Shown one piece after another: positions 8,790-16,352 of a stretch of 64,000 nucleotides of DNA. The DNA is from Phil1 sp040767925. Its GTDB lineage: Bacteria; Bacillota; Clostridia; Christensenellales; CAG-138. Where the stretch lies: assembly GCA_040767925.1 (NCBI GenBank), contig JAXGNN010000003.1, positions 310,001-374,000 on the forward strand. Direction: 5' to 3'. The notes under the pieces are model-generated. The model was not told the origin of the DNA. It saw only the letters and a list, made by a program, of their open reading frames with translations, and did no database searches. Each line of letters starts with the position of its first letter. Positions within the stretch are counted from its first letter, which is position 1. The translations under genes were made by a program, and so were the position numbers.

Positions 8790-8798
8790 CTTGGGGCT

Positions 8799-9221
8799 CT
8801 AAACTTCGTCGTCCAGATCGCCGGCGTCGCCGGAGACGTCTTCTTCTTCGTCGTCGACGGAATCATCCTCGCCGAGTTCCTTGTCGATTTCATCCAGTTC
8901 GCTCTCCGGTATTTCGCCGTCGGCAGGCAGAGGCACCTCGATTTCGTCGAGCGCGACGGTCGATATGGGCATGGAAAGCTGGGCGGGGGTGCGTATCTCC
9001 TCGGCCGCCTCGGCCAGCTTCTCCTGGCGGCGCGCCTCCCTCAGGCAGATCGCGCAAAGCTCGCTGCCCTTGACAACCGGGTTTTCACCGCATTCCACGC
9101 ATGTCTGGACCGTTTCCTCGGACTCGCCCTCGCCCTTCATCTCCCGCTTGCAGACCTCGCAGCATTTCTCGCCTTCGCGGATGTAATTGAGCTCGCACCT
9201 CGGGCATTTTTTGAGAGCCAT
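8799..9221 (-). CDS. Zinc-ribbon protein with acidic tail, function unknown
   Basis: A 140-residue protein with four CxxC pairs in the first 80 residues (CPRC, CEVC, CVEC, CAIC), likely two zinc ribbons or knuckles. A hydrophilic middle follows, then a C-terminal tail almost entirely of Asp, Glu and Ser. No catalytic motif is seen. GGAGG stands eight bases before the ATG. It shares a transcript with the downstream phosphoesterase and has its own promoter just after engB. Confidence 0.75.
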   Translation of the reverse strand: MALKKCPRCELNYIREGEKCCEVCKREMKGEGESEETVQTCVECGENPVVKGSELCAICLREARRQEKLAEAAEEIRTPAQLSMPISTVALDEIEVPLPADGEIPESELDEIDKELGEDDSVDDEEEDVSGDAGDLDDEV

Positions 9222-9254
9222 TCAAGATTCCTCCGGGATGATTTTTACTCCACT

Positions 9255-9283
9255 ATTATGCGTAGGAGGTATAGTTATGTCAA
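9255..9283 (-). promoter_or_regulatory. Promoter of the zinc-ribbon/phosphoesterase unit
   Basis: TTGACA (9278-9283, minus strand) and CATAAT (9255-9260) are 17 bp apart. The spacer overlaps the end of engB (stop at 9275-9277). Confidence 0.6.
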
Positions 9284-9910
9284 GTGCGATTTGCCTTTAT
9301 TCCCGGGCTCTTCGGGACGGCTCCCCGCGTCCGCGAGGATCGCGCCGATCCGCTCCGTCAGCTCGTCCCTCCCCTCGCCCGTTTCGGCGGAATACGGAAT
9401 CGCGTAGGGCGGCGCGCCGAGCAGCCGCGCGACCGCGACGGCCGCCTCACGGCGCCGGGATTTGGCGAGCTTGTCGGACTTCGTCGCGATGAGCGTGAAG
9501 GGCACGCCGTAATAGATGATCCAGCGGAGCATCTGCCTGTCCCCCTCGGTCGGGGGATGGCGGATATCCAATAAAAGGAAGATGTGCGTCATCGCGCCGG
9601 AGGAGAGATACCCTTCGATCAGCGATCCCCACCGTTCCTGCTCGGCCTTGGACACGGCAGCGTACCCGTAGCCCGGCAGATCGACGAGGTAGAAGCCGCC
9701 GTCGTTGACGTCGTAGAAGTTGATGAGCCTCGTCTTCCCCGGGCTCGAGGAGATGCGCGCGAGCTTGTTGTTGCGGCAGAGCGAGTTGATGAGGCTCGAC
9801 TTGCCCACGTTCGAGCGGCCGACCATGGCGATGTGGACGCCGGACGGCCAATCCGACCCGGCGCCCACGCTTTTATAAAACGATGCTTTTTTGATGAGAA
9901 ACCCGTTCAT
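9275..9910 (-). CDS. engB: Ribosome biogenesis GTPase EngB (YsxC/YihA)
   Basis: A 211-residue TRAFAC-class GTPase needed for assembly of the large ribosomal subunit in related bacteria. The P-loop GRSNVGKSS is near residue 31, then the switch region SSSPGKTR, the DLPGYGYA G3 motif typical of EngB, and TKSDK as G4. Its ATG overlaps the lon stop (ATGA at 9907-9910). The lon-engB order is the same as in Bacillus. Confidence 0.97.
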   Translation of the reverse strand: MNGFLIKKASFYKSVGAGSDWPSGVHIAMVGRSNVGKSSLINSLCRNNKLARISSSPGKTRLINFYDVNDGGFYLVDLPGYGYAAVSKAEQERWGSLIEGYLSSGAMTHIFLLLDIRHPPTEGDRQMLRWIIYYGVPFTLIATKSDKLAKSRRREAAVAVARLLGAPPYAIPYSAETGEGRDELTERIGAILADAGSRPEEPGNKGKSHLT

Positions 9911-12309
9911 TGGACGGCCCCGGACACCGCGGGCGGCTGCACGGGCAGGAATTCGCCCGGCGCATTTTGCGCCTTCGCGCTCGAGCCTTGGGCGCCCGGC
10001 GCCTGCGCGAGCGCGAGCAACAGCACGCGCGAGGCGCTCTCGACGAAGCGGAGCGTCAGCGCGTCGCGTATCTGCGCGGGGATCTCTTCAATATCCTTGC
10101 GGTTGGCCTCGGGGAAGATGACCTCCGCGATGCCCGCGCGCACCGCGGCGAGCAGCTTCTCGCGAAGCCCGCCGATGGGCAGCACGTTGCCGCGCAGCGT
10201 AATCTCCCCCGTCATCGCGACGCCCGCGCGCACGGGCACGCCCGTGAGCGCGCTCGCCATGGCGGTCATGATCGTGATGCCGGCGCTCGGCCCGTCCTTG
10301 GGGACGGCGCCCTCGGGCACGTGGATGTGGATGTCGCGGCGGTCGAGCGCGATGTCCATCCCGTAGGTTTCCGCGTGCGCCTTGATGAAGGTCAGCGCCG
10401 CGCGGGCGCTCTCCTGCATGACCTCGCCCAGCTTGCCCGTGAGGATCACCTGGCCGCAGCCCGGGATCACCTGCGCCTCGACCGTCAGGAGCTCGCCGCC
10501 CACGCTGGTCCACGCGAGGCCGTTGACAAGGCCCACCGCGCTTTCCTTCTCGGCAGCGCTGTGCGTAAACTTCAGCACGCCCAGATACTCGTGCAGCCTC
10601 TGCGGCGTCACGCGCACGCGGGATTTGCCCGCGCCGATCTCGCACGCGGCCTTGCGGCAGACGGAGGCGATCTCGCGCTCGAGCTGGCGCACGCCCGCCT
10701 CGCGCGTGTAGCCGCGGATGAGCTCCGCCAGGGCCGCCTCCGTGACGCTGAGCATGCTCTTCCTCATGCCGTGCTTCTCCATCTGCTTGGGCAGCAGGTG
10801 GCGCCTGGCGATCTCGAGCTTTTCGATTTCCATATAGCCCGGCAGCTCGATGAGCTCCATCCGGTCGAGCAGCGGGCGCGGGATGGTGTCGGTCGTATTC
10901 GCGGTCGTGATGAACATGACCTTCGAAAGGTCGTAGTCCACCTCGAGGAAATGGTCGCGGAAGGAGAAGTTCTGCGCGCTGTCGAGCACCTCGAGCATGG
11001 CCGCGGCGGGGTCGCCGCGCAGGTCGGAGGTCAGTTTATCGATTTCGTCGAACAGCAATAGCGGGTTGACGGTGCCAGCCCTGCGCATGGCGGCGATCAC
11101 CCGGCCCGGCATCGCGCCGATGTAGGTGCGCCTGTGGCCGCGGATCTCGGCCTCGTCGTGGATGCCGCCGAGGCTCATGCGCACGAAGTTCCTGCCGAGA
11201 GCGCGCGCGACGGAGCTCGCGATGCTGGTCTTGCCCACGCCCGGGGGGCCCACGAGGCAGAGGATCTGCCCGTTGACCCTGCCCGTCAGCCGCGCCACGG
11301 CGATGTGCTCGACGATGCGCTGCTTGACCTTCTCGAGGCCGTAATGATCCTCGTCGAGTATTTTGCGCGCGCGCTCGAGGCAGAGGTCGTCCTTCGTCTC
11401 CTCGGTCCAGGGGAGCTCGAGCATGCATTCGATGTAATTGCGCATCTGCGGCAGCTCGTGGGAGCCCGCGGGCAGGTCGCGGTAGCGGTTGATCTCCCGC
11501 TCGAGCGTCTTCTTCACGGCCTCGGGCATCCGCTTCTTTTCAAGCGCCGCGAGGAACGCGTCGGACTCGCTTTCCTCATCCTCGCCCAGCTCGCGGCGGA
11601 TGACCTTCATCTGCTCGCGCAGGAAATATTCCTTCTGGTTTTTGTCGATGGACTGCCTGACCTCCTGCTGGATGCGGCGGTCGATGCGCATGATCTCGGT
11701 TTCGGCGATCACGGCGGCGAGCACATACTTCATGCGCTCCTCCACGTCGAGCTGCTCGAGCACGTTCTGCCTCTGCTCGGCTTTGGTCATGACGGCGTTC
11801 GCCACGGCGTCCGTGAACTGCGCCGCGCCCTCCATGCGGGAAATCGCCTCCATCGCGTCCGCGCTGATGCGCGAGGAAATGCCCGCGTATTCCGAAAGCG
11901 CCGAATTGAGCCTGCGGCGCAGCGCCTCGGCCGCGACCGCCTCCGCGGGGATCTCGCGCGCGGGGCGGATCGACGCGCTCATATATTCGCCCGTGCGGAA
12001 GCCGCACGCGCTCGCGCGGATGATGCCCTGCACGAGCACGCGCACGGTGTCGCCGGGCAGCGTCAATGTCTGCCGCACGCGGCAGACGGTGCCCATCTCG
12101 TATAAATCCTCGCCCGTCACCTCGTTTTTGCGCGCGTCCTTCTGGGAGCTGACGTACACCAGCCCATCCTTCGCGCTCACGGCGGCGAGCGCCTTGCGGC
12201 TCTCGTTCCTGCCGGCGTCGAAATGCAAAAGCTCTCCGGGCAGCACGACCAGGCCCCTGAGGGGCACGACGGGCATGCGCACGTCTTCGGCTATCATCAC
12301 AGTATCCAA
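9907..12309 (-). CDS. lon: ATP-dependent protease Lon
   Basis: An 800-residue hexameric cytoplasmic AAA+ protease. An N-terminal substrate-binding domain (about 1-210) is followed by a helical linker, Walker A GPPGVGKT at 354-361, Walker B LLLFDEID near 418, and a C-terminal protease domain with the Ser675/Lys718 dyad (KDGPSAG and GGLREKL). The start used is the TTG at 12309, with GAGG seven bases before it; an in-frame ATG four codons later is the alternative. A sigma-A promoter lies 50-80 bases upstream. The last 50 residues form an Ala/Pro-rich tail. Confidence 0.97.
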   Translation of the reverse strand: MDTVMIAEDVRMPVVPLRGLVVLPGELLHFDAGRNESRKALAAVSAKDGLVYVSSQKDARKNEVTGEDLYEMGTVCRVRQTLTLPGDTVRVLVQGIIRASACGFRTGEYMSASIRPAREIPAEAVAAEALRRRLNSALSEYAGISSRISADAMEAISRMEGAAQFTDAVANAVMTKAEQRQNVLEQLDVEERMKYVLAAVIAETEIMRIDRRIQQEVRQSIDKNQKEYFLREQMKVIRRELGEDEESESDAFLAALEKKRMPEAVKKTLEREINRYRDLPAGSHELPQMRNYIECMLELPWTEETKDDLCLERARKILDEDHYGLEKVKQRIVEHIAVARLTGRVNGQILCLVGPPGVGKTSIASSVARALGRNFVRMSLGGIHDEAEIRGHRRTYIGAMPGRVIAAMRRAGTVNPLLLFDEIDKLTSDLRGDPAAAMLEVLDSAQNFSFRDHFLEVDYDLSKVMFITTANTTDTIPRPLLDRMELIELPGYMEIEKLEIARRHLLPKQMEKHGMRKSMLSVTEAALAELIRGYTREAGVRQLEREIASVCRKAACEIGAGKSRVRVTPQRLHEYLGVLKFTHSAAEKESAVGLVNGLAWTSVGGELLTVEAQVIPGCGQVILTGKLGEVMQESARAALTFIKAHAETYGMDIALDRRDIHIHVPEGAVPKDGPSAGITIMTAMASALTGVPVRAGVAMTGEITLRGNVLPIGGLREKLLAAVRAGIAEVIFPEANRKDIEEIPAQIRDALTLRFVESASRVLLLALAQAPGAQGSSAKAQNAPGEFLPVQPPAVSGAVQ

Positions 12310-12359
12310 GGGGGAACCTCTTTTCCCGGCGGTATCAATGTACCCTCCGCCGCCAATTC

Positions 12360-12388
12360 ATTATACTTATAAAAAAAGCTTATGACAA
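12360..12388 (-). promoter_or_regulatory. Promoter of lon-engB
   Basis: TTGTCA (12383-12388, minus strand), a 17-bp spacer and TATAAT (12360-12365). The leader to lon is about 45 bases. No CIRCE or CtsR-type repeat was seen around it. Confidence 0.8.
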
Positions 12389-12425
12389 CAATATGGCGGT
12401 AGTGGGAAATTGGAGTTAATGTTAT

Positions 12426-13562
12426 TTAAAGGCTCAACAGCCTCAAATATGCCTCGATTGCGGGCAAAAGCGCGCGCTCGTCGAAGAACATGCGCGGCGT
12501 GTGCAGCGCGTCCACGCCCTCGCCGACCCCGAGAAAAACAAACAGGCCCTTCGTTTGCCTTTGGTAAAAACTGAAATCCTCGGAAATGCACGCGCGGCCG
12601 ATGTCGACCGCAGCGCCGCCGACGGCTTTTCGATAATCCTCCGCGAGCTCCGCGTCGTTCACCACGGCGAGATAGTCCGGCCCTTCGAACGCGAGCCGCG
12701 TTTCGACGTTGAAGGCGCATTCCACGGCCCGGAGCACGCCGCGCACGCCGTCCATCATCGTTTCGTAAACTTCATCCGTAAACGTGCGCATGGTGAGGGT
12801 CAATCTGACGTCGTCGCAGACGATATTGCGCTTCGCCCCGCCGGCGATGGTGCCGATCGTGAGAACCGCGTTCTCCATCGGATCGACCCGCCGCGACACC
12901 AGCGTCTGAAGCATCGAGACGAGCCCGGCCGCCGCGACGATGGCGTCGCTCCCGAGGTGCGGCCGCGCGCCGTGCGCGCTTTTGCCCAAAACCGCGATGT
13001 TGAGGCCCGTCGCGCGCGCCATGAAGGGGCCCTCGCGCACGGCGATTTGCCCTTCCGCGAGCCCGGGATAGACATGGAAGCCGAATATCCTGTCAACCCG
13101 CGGCGCCTCGAGCGCGCCCTCCGCGATCATCCGCCCCGCGCCGAGCTCGCCCTCCTCCGCGGGCTGGAAGAGCATGACGACGTTTTCCCTAAGCGCGCCC
13201 CTGTGCTTTGACACGAGCGCCGCCGTCACGAGCGCCGCCGCCATGTGCGCGTCGTGCCCGCAGGCGTGCATGAAACCCTCGTTTCCCGAGGCGAAGGGAA
13301 GGCCCGTTTCCTCCCGGATGGGGAGCGCGTCCATGTCCGCGCGAAACGCGGTCGTGCGCACGGGGTCCTTGGCGAGAAAGGCGGCCTTCACGCCCGTGCC
13401 CGCGATGCGCTCGAGCCTGTCGGGCGCAAGCGCTAAAAGATAGTCGTACACGTACTGCGAGGTTTCGAATTCCCGGTATCCCGCCTCCGGCATCGCGTGG
13501 AGCGCGCGCCTGAGGCGCGCAAGCTCGGGCAAAAGGGCGAGGATCTCGCTTCGTATTTCCAT
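12426..13562 (-). CDS. M20-family amidohydrolase (hippurate/N-acyl-amino-acid hydrolase type)
   Basis: A 378-residue metallohydrolase of the IAA-amino-acid hydrolase/HipO group. Metal-binding motifs are DMDALPI (about 80), HACGHDAH (about 104) and PAEEG (about 138), then a dimerisation domain and a C-terminal ISEDFSFY histidine-free segment where family members often carry GSEDF. Members deacylate N-acyl amino acids or N-acetyl-diaminopimelate. The substrate is not evident here. The gene is monocistronic, preceded by GGAGG within a striking 15-bp inverted repeat that covers promoter and ribosome binding site. Confidence 0.85.
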   Translation of the reverse strand: MEIRSEILALLPELARLRRALHAMPEAGYREFETSQYVYDYLLALAPDRLERIAGTGVKAAFLAKDPVRTTAFRADMDALPIREETGLPFASGNEGFMHACGHDAHMAAALVTAALVSKHRGALRENVVMLFQPAEEGELGAGRMIAEGALEAPRVDRIFGFHVYPGLAEGQIAVREGPFMARATGLNIAVLGKSAHGARPHLGSDAIVAAAGLVSMLQTLVSRRVDPMENAVLTIGTIAGGAKRNIVCDDVRLTLTMRTFTDEVYETMMDGVRGVLRAVECAFNVETRLAFEGPDYLAVVNDAELAEDYRKAVGGAAVDIGRACISEDFSFYQRQTKGLFVFLGVGEGVDALHTPRMFFDERALLPAIEAYLRLLSL

Positions 13563-13564
13563 TT

Positions 13565-13609
13565 TTCGCCTCCGGTGATTGTTACGCGTAGTATATCACC
13601 GGAGGCGAA
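13565..13609 (-). promoter_or_regulatory. 15-bp perfect inverted repeat over the promoter and RBS of the amidohydrolase gene
   Basis: Arms 13565-13579 and 13595-13609 are exact inverted copies with a 15-base gap. The right arm on the minus strand contains the GGAGG that precedes the ATG by six bases. A -10 hexamer TATACT (13590-13595) and a possible -35 TTGCGC (13614-13619) overlap it. It may be a DNA operator, or, in a longer transcript from copZ, a hairpin hiding the RBS. Confidence 0.6.
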
Positions 13610-13621
13610 GCATGCGCAATC

Positions 13622-13834
13622 TCAAAGGAGCACATACTCCTTGGGCTCGTAGCCCGCGTCCTCGACGGCGGCGCGCAGCGCGTCCTCGCCGACATCCCTT
13701 GTCAGCGTGATCTCGGCGCTCTTCGCCGCGAGGTCTACCTTCGCCTCGACGCCCTCTATGGCGTTGAGCGCCTTCTCCACGCGCGCCTTGCAGTGGCCGC
13801 ACGACATGCCCTCGATTTTCATCCTCGCGTTCAT
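13622..13834 (-). CDS. copZ: Heavy-metal-associated domain protein, CopZ-type copper chaperone
   Basis: A 70-residue single HMA domain with the MSCGHC metal-binding motif near residue 8 and the usual beta-alpha-beta-beta-alpha-beta length. Such proteins carry Cu(I) to P-type ATPases or regulators; no such partner is next to it here. The start at 13832-13834 is preceded by GGAGG at eight bases, so the ATG 24 bases upstream is not used. The promoter region carries two direct repeats spaced 20 bp apart. Confidence 0.85.
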   Translation of the reverse strand: MNARMKIEGMSCGHCKARVEKALNAIEGVEAKVDLAAKSAEITLTRDVGEDALRAAVEDAGYEPKEYVLL

Positions 13835-13853
13835 CCTAAAAACCTCCGTTCTC

Positions 13854-13885
13854 TTCATTCTTTTTGACTGTTTTTCATTCTTTTT
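13854..13885. repeat. Two 12-bp direct repeats upstream of copZ, 20-bp period
   Basis: TTCATTCTTTTT occurs at 13854-13865 and 13874-13885, two helical turns apart. The repeats sit between copZ and the divergent queG-like gene, a likely place for a regulator to bind on one face of the DNA. Confidence 0.5.
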
Positions 13886-13918
13886 CGTTTCGGCGCGTTT
13901 TTCCGGCCGCGCATTTTC

Positions 13919-13955
13919 TTTACAGCCGGGCTTTTCATGCTATGATTATAGCATG
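13919..13955 (+). promoter_or_regulatory. Promoter and palindrome at the queG-like start codon
   Basis: TTTACA (13919-13924), a 16-bp spacer and TATGAT (13941-13946) place the expected start of transcription on or beside the ATG at 13953. An 8-bp perfect inverted repeat (13936-13943 with 13948-13955) spans the -10 and ends on the start codon. No ribosome binding site is visible. Confidence 0.55.
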
Positions 13956-14852
13956 CGCGACCGCATTGAGAAAGCCGCCCTGCGGCACGGCTTCGACGCC
14001 GTTTATTTCCTCTCTTCCCTGCCCCTTTCCGCGTGGCGGGAAGCGGCTTCGCGCTCTGGCGTCGGCCGCGGCATGGACTGGGATGTGCCGCGCGCGTTCC
14101 CGAAAGCCAAATGCGTCGTCTTGCTGGCCGGCGCGTATTCCCCTTTCGCGGAGGAAAAGCGCATACCCGCCTATTACCTGCGCGAGAACCGTGGATATTT
14201 CGAAGCGAGAGCGCTCTCGAAGGAAATCGCGTCGCAAGGGTTTTACTGCGAGGCGGCCTGGCTGCCCGTGCGCGCGCTCGCGCTCGCAAACGGCGTCGGC
14301 GCGCCGTGCAGGAACGGCCTTCTTGCTCTGCCCGGGTTCGGCACGCGCACGGCGCTTTTCGCCCTCGCGACGGACGCCTGCGATCCGCTCCCCAGCGCTT
14401 CGGATACCCCGGGCTGCCCCGACGCCTGCGACGCCTGCGCCCGCGCCTGCCCGACGGGGGCGATTTCCAAAGGCGGGCTCGACGTGAAAAAATGCATCCG
14501 CTCCCATATGAATGGTGCCGCGCATCCGTCCTTTGTTCTGGAGAAACTTTCCTCCTATCTCGGCTGCGATATTTGCCAGCGCGTCTGCCCAAAGAACGCC
14601 GGGCTGAAAACGGCCGAGCCGACGGGCGGGATGCGCGCCGCGTTCGACCTTCGCCGCCTCATATTAGGAGATACCAAGGACGCGCGGGCGCTCGTGGGCA
14701 GGAACGTCACGGGCGGCGGCAAGCTCACCGTCGAGGCGATCGCCTTCGCCGCGCGGGACGGCCTCTATCAGGAGGAAATCCGCGCCGCACTCTCATCCCC
14801 TCACCCCGCCGTGCGGGACGCGGCCGAATGGGCGCTGGAAAGATACCCTTAA
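13953..14852 (+). CDS. Epoxyqueuosine reductase-like double 4Fe-4S protein
   Basis: A 299-residue cytoplasmic iron-sulfur protein of the QueG group, which reduces epoxyqueuosine to queuosine in tRNA using cobalamin. Two ferredoxin-like clusters are visible: CDACARACPTGA (about 167) and CDICQRVCP (about 205). A HEAT-like helix pair with AEWALERY closes the C-terminus, as in QueG. It is shorter than typical QueG (about 350-380), and other queuosine genes are not nearby, so a QueG-like paralogue of different function is possible. The start is read as a leaderless ATG. Confidence 0.7.
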   Translation: MRDRIEKAALRHGFDAVYFLSSLPLSAWREAASRSGVGRGMDWDVPRAFPKAKCVVLLAGAYSPFAEEKRIPAYYLRENRGYFEARALSKEIASQGFYCEAAWLPVRALALANGVGAPCRNGLLALPGFGTRTALFALATDACDPLPSASDTPGCPDACDACARACPTGAISKGGLDVKKCIRSHMNGAAHPSFVLEKLSSYLGCDICQRVCPKNAGLKTAEPTGGMRAAFDLRRLILGDTKDARALVGRNVTGGGKLTVEAIAFAARDGLYQEEIRAALSSPHPAVRDAAEWALERYP

Positions 14853-14861
14853 TTTTTCTCC

Positions 14862-14890
14862 TTGCAAACGCGTTGGATTCTCAGTACAAT
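14862..14890 (+). promoter_or_regulatory. Promoter of the SRP RNA gene
   Basis: TTGCAA (14862-14867), 17 bp, TACAAT (14885-14890). The predicted first base falls at about 14897, the expected 5' end of the RNA. Confidence 0.8.
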
Positions 14891-14896
14891 GATTCT

Positions 14897-15171
14897 GCCG
14901 CGCTAGGCGGGGAGATAGCGGTGCCCTATTCCTGCAATCCGCTACAGCAGGGTACAATTCCCGTTCCGAGGCCCGGACCTGTGGGGTCCGGAATCGGCAA
15001 GGAGCGTCGATGGCCGGGTCCCGTGCAATCGGAGGCCGTGAACCATGTCAGGTCCTGACGGAAGCAGCATTAAGCGGATGCGCCGATGTGCCGCGGGAAA
15101 GCCTGGCCGGAGCCACCTGCCGCATCTACCGCCCGGAGGCCTGCCGGTCGAAGAACGGGTGCGCGGCGTTC
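14897..15171 (+). ncRNA. ffs: Signal recognition particle RNA, long form with Alu domain
   Basis: RNA scaffold of the SRP that binds Ffh and targets nascent membrane proteins. The conserved Ffh-binding apex is seen as GTCAGGTCCTGACGGAAGCA around 15047-15067, with matching flanks. The 5' part (GCCGCGCTAGGCGGGGAGAT from 14897) is the Alu-type domain of long Bacillota SRP RNAs. The length of about 275 bases matches the long form (Bacillus scRNA 271). Ends are set by the promoter and by the terminator at 15172. Confidence 0.93.
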
Positions 15172-15198
15172 AAAAAAAGCCTTATCGAGGCTTTTTTT
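15172..15198. terminator. Bidirectional terminator between SRP RNA and GNAT gene
   Basis: Seven A, a short G+C stem (GCCT with AGGC), and seven T: usable in both directions. It follows the SRP RNA and lies three bases beyond the stop of the convergent acetyltransferase gene. Confidence 0.9.
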
Positions 15199-15200
15199 GT

Positions 15201-15734
15201 TTACTGCTGTTCAGGATTCAAGGCTGTTTTTCCAAGATCGAACAGCAGGATATTCTCGGTGAGGATGTGGCCGCCCTGCGCCTCATCCTGCCTTTGGCCG
15301 ACGATAACGCCGCCCATCCTCTCGTAAAACGCGCAAAAAGGGTTGCCCACGAGGCAGTTGACGATCATGGCGCGATAGCCGGCTAAGACGAGCTTCTCCT
15401 TCGCCGCGCGGAACAGCGCTTTTCCGACGCCCGTTCCCTGGAAGGGTTTGAGCACATACAGCGCGGCGATCTCGCCCGCATCCGCGTAAGCTTCGTTTCG
15501 TGATTTGCCGTACATGCAAAAACCTATGACGACGCCTTCCTCCACGGCGACAAAGATGCCAGCGCCCCGCTCGATATCCGCCCGGCGGCGTTTGGCGGCG
15601 TTGATCACGCCGTCTATGCGCGCGTCGATGAGCGCGTCCGGCATGAGGCCCGCATACGTCGTTTTCCACGTGTACGCGCCGACGAGCGCGATGCCGAGCG
15701 CATCCCCGGGCACGGCGTCCCTGATTTCGATCAT
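15201..15734 (-). CDS. GNAT-family N-acetyltransferase
   Basis: A 177-residue acyl-CoA-dependent acetyltransferase. It starts MIEIRDAVPGDA, has the beta-4/alpha-3 acetyl-CoA site as PFQGTGVGKALF near residue 100, and FYERMGG near the C-terminus. GAGGAGG precedes the ATG by six bases, so the in-frame start nine codons upstream is rejected. The substrate is unknown. The gene converges on the SRP RNA and shares its terminator. Confidence 0.85.
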   Translation of the reverse strand: MIEIRDAVPGDALGIALVGAYTWKTTYAGLMPDALIDARIDGVINAAKRRRADIERGAGIFVAVEEGVVIGFCMYGKSRNEAYADAGEIAALYVLKPFQGTGVGKALFRAAKEKLVLAGYRAMIVNCLVGNPFCAFYERMGGVIVGQRQDEAQGGHILTENILLFDLGKTALNPEQQ

Positions 15735-15831
15735 GCGCACCCTCCTCAAAAGCGATAGCAAACGGCGCGAACCTGCTTTGCCAGCCCGTCCGCGCCGCCG
15801 GAAGCTATCCTGTCCCTTTGTCTGGGAGTCG

Positions 15832-16203
15832 TTACTCGGCCTTCTCCACCGGCGCTTCGGGCGCGTTCTTCCTGACGCTCTCGACGCCGTTGAGGCAGCT
15901 TGCCTTGGCCTTATAGCCCTCGGACACCGCGATGATCTCGCCGTTGGTGGCCTTGAGGCGGAAGCGATACTCGCCCGCCTTATCGGTGTAAGCCTCGAAC
16001 TTGGGGTGCTTGGCAGTCGCGAAGCCCTCGACGGTCTGATCCTCGAGGTTGGCGGCGGGCGCGTTCTTCCGGACGCTCTCGACGCCCTTCAGGCATGCGG
16101 CCTCGGTCGTATAAACCTCGGAGTTGGCGATCACTTCCCCGTTGGAGGCCTTGAGGTCGAACTTATAGCCGCTGGAAACCTGCTTTACGATGAACTTTCC
16201 CAT
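15832..16203 (-). CDS. YegP-type protein with two DUF1508 repeats
   Basis: A 123-residue protein of two copies of a roughly 50-residue domain: GKFIVKQVSSGYKFDLKASN and KFEAYTDKAGEYRFRLKATN, each followed by G-E-(V/I)-IA-SE-Y and GVESVRKNAP. This is the DUF1508/UPF0339 fold found in YegP. The function is not established. AAGGAG seven bases before the ATG at 16201-16203 fixes the start. Confidence 0.88.
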   Translation of the reverse strand: MGKFIVKQVSSGYKFDLKASNGEVIANSEVYTTEAACLKGVESVRKNAPAANLEDQTVEGFATAKHPKFEAYTDKAGEYRFRLKATNGEIIAVSEGYKAKASCLNGVESVRKNAPEAPVEKAE

Positions 16204-16352
16204 AAATGTGCTCCTTCCAAATCTTTTGTGGCGCGTCTTTTCCATAATATTACACTCATTGCGCGTCGAATATCAAGTGACTTTGTCACTATTTGGAAGA
16301 AAACACCCGTAATTTTATGCAGGAACCGCGCCCGCCGGCCGGGAAACGCCGT

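Noticed and set aside
9247..9492. Plus-strand reading frame with GGAGG before an ATG, opposite engB
   Set aside because: Apart from the chance RBS, the product is a low-complexity Arg/Ser/Pro shadow of engB; the same bases hold the minus-strand promoter of the zinc-ribbon gene.
12310..12425. CIRCE or CtsR heat-shock operator upstream of lon
   Set aside because: Neither the CIRCE inverted repeat nor GGTCAAA-type repeats are present; only a sigma-A promoter is seen.
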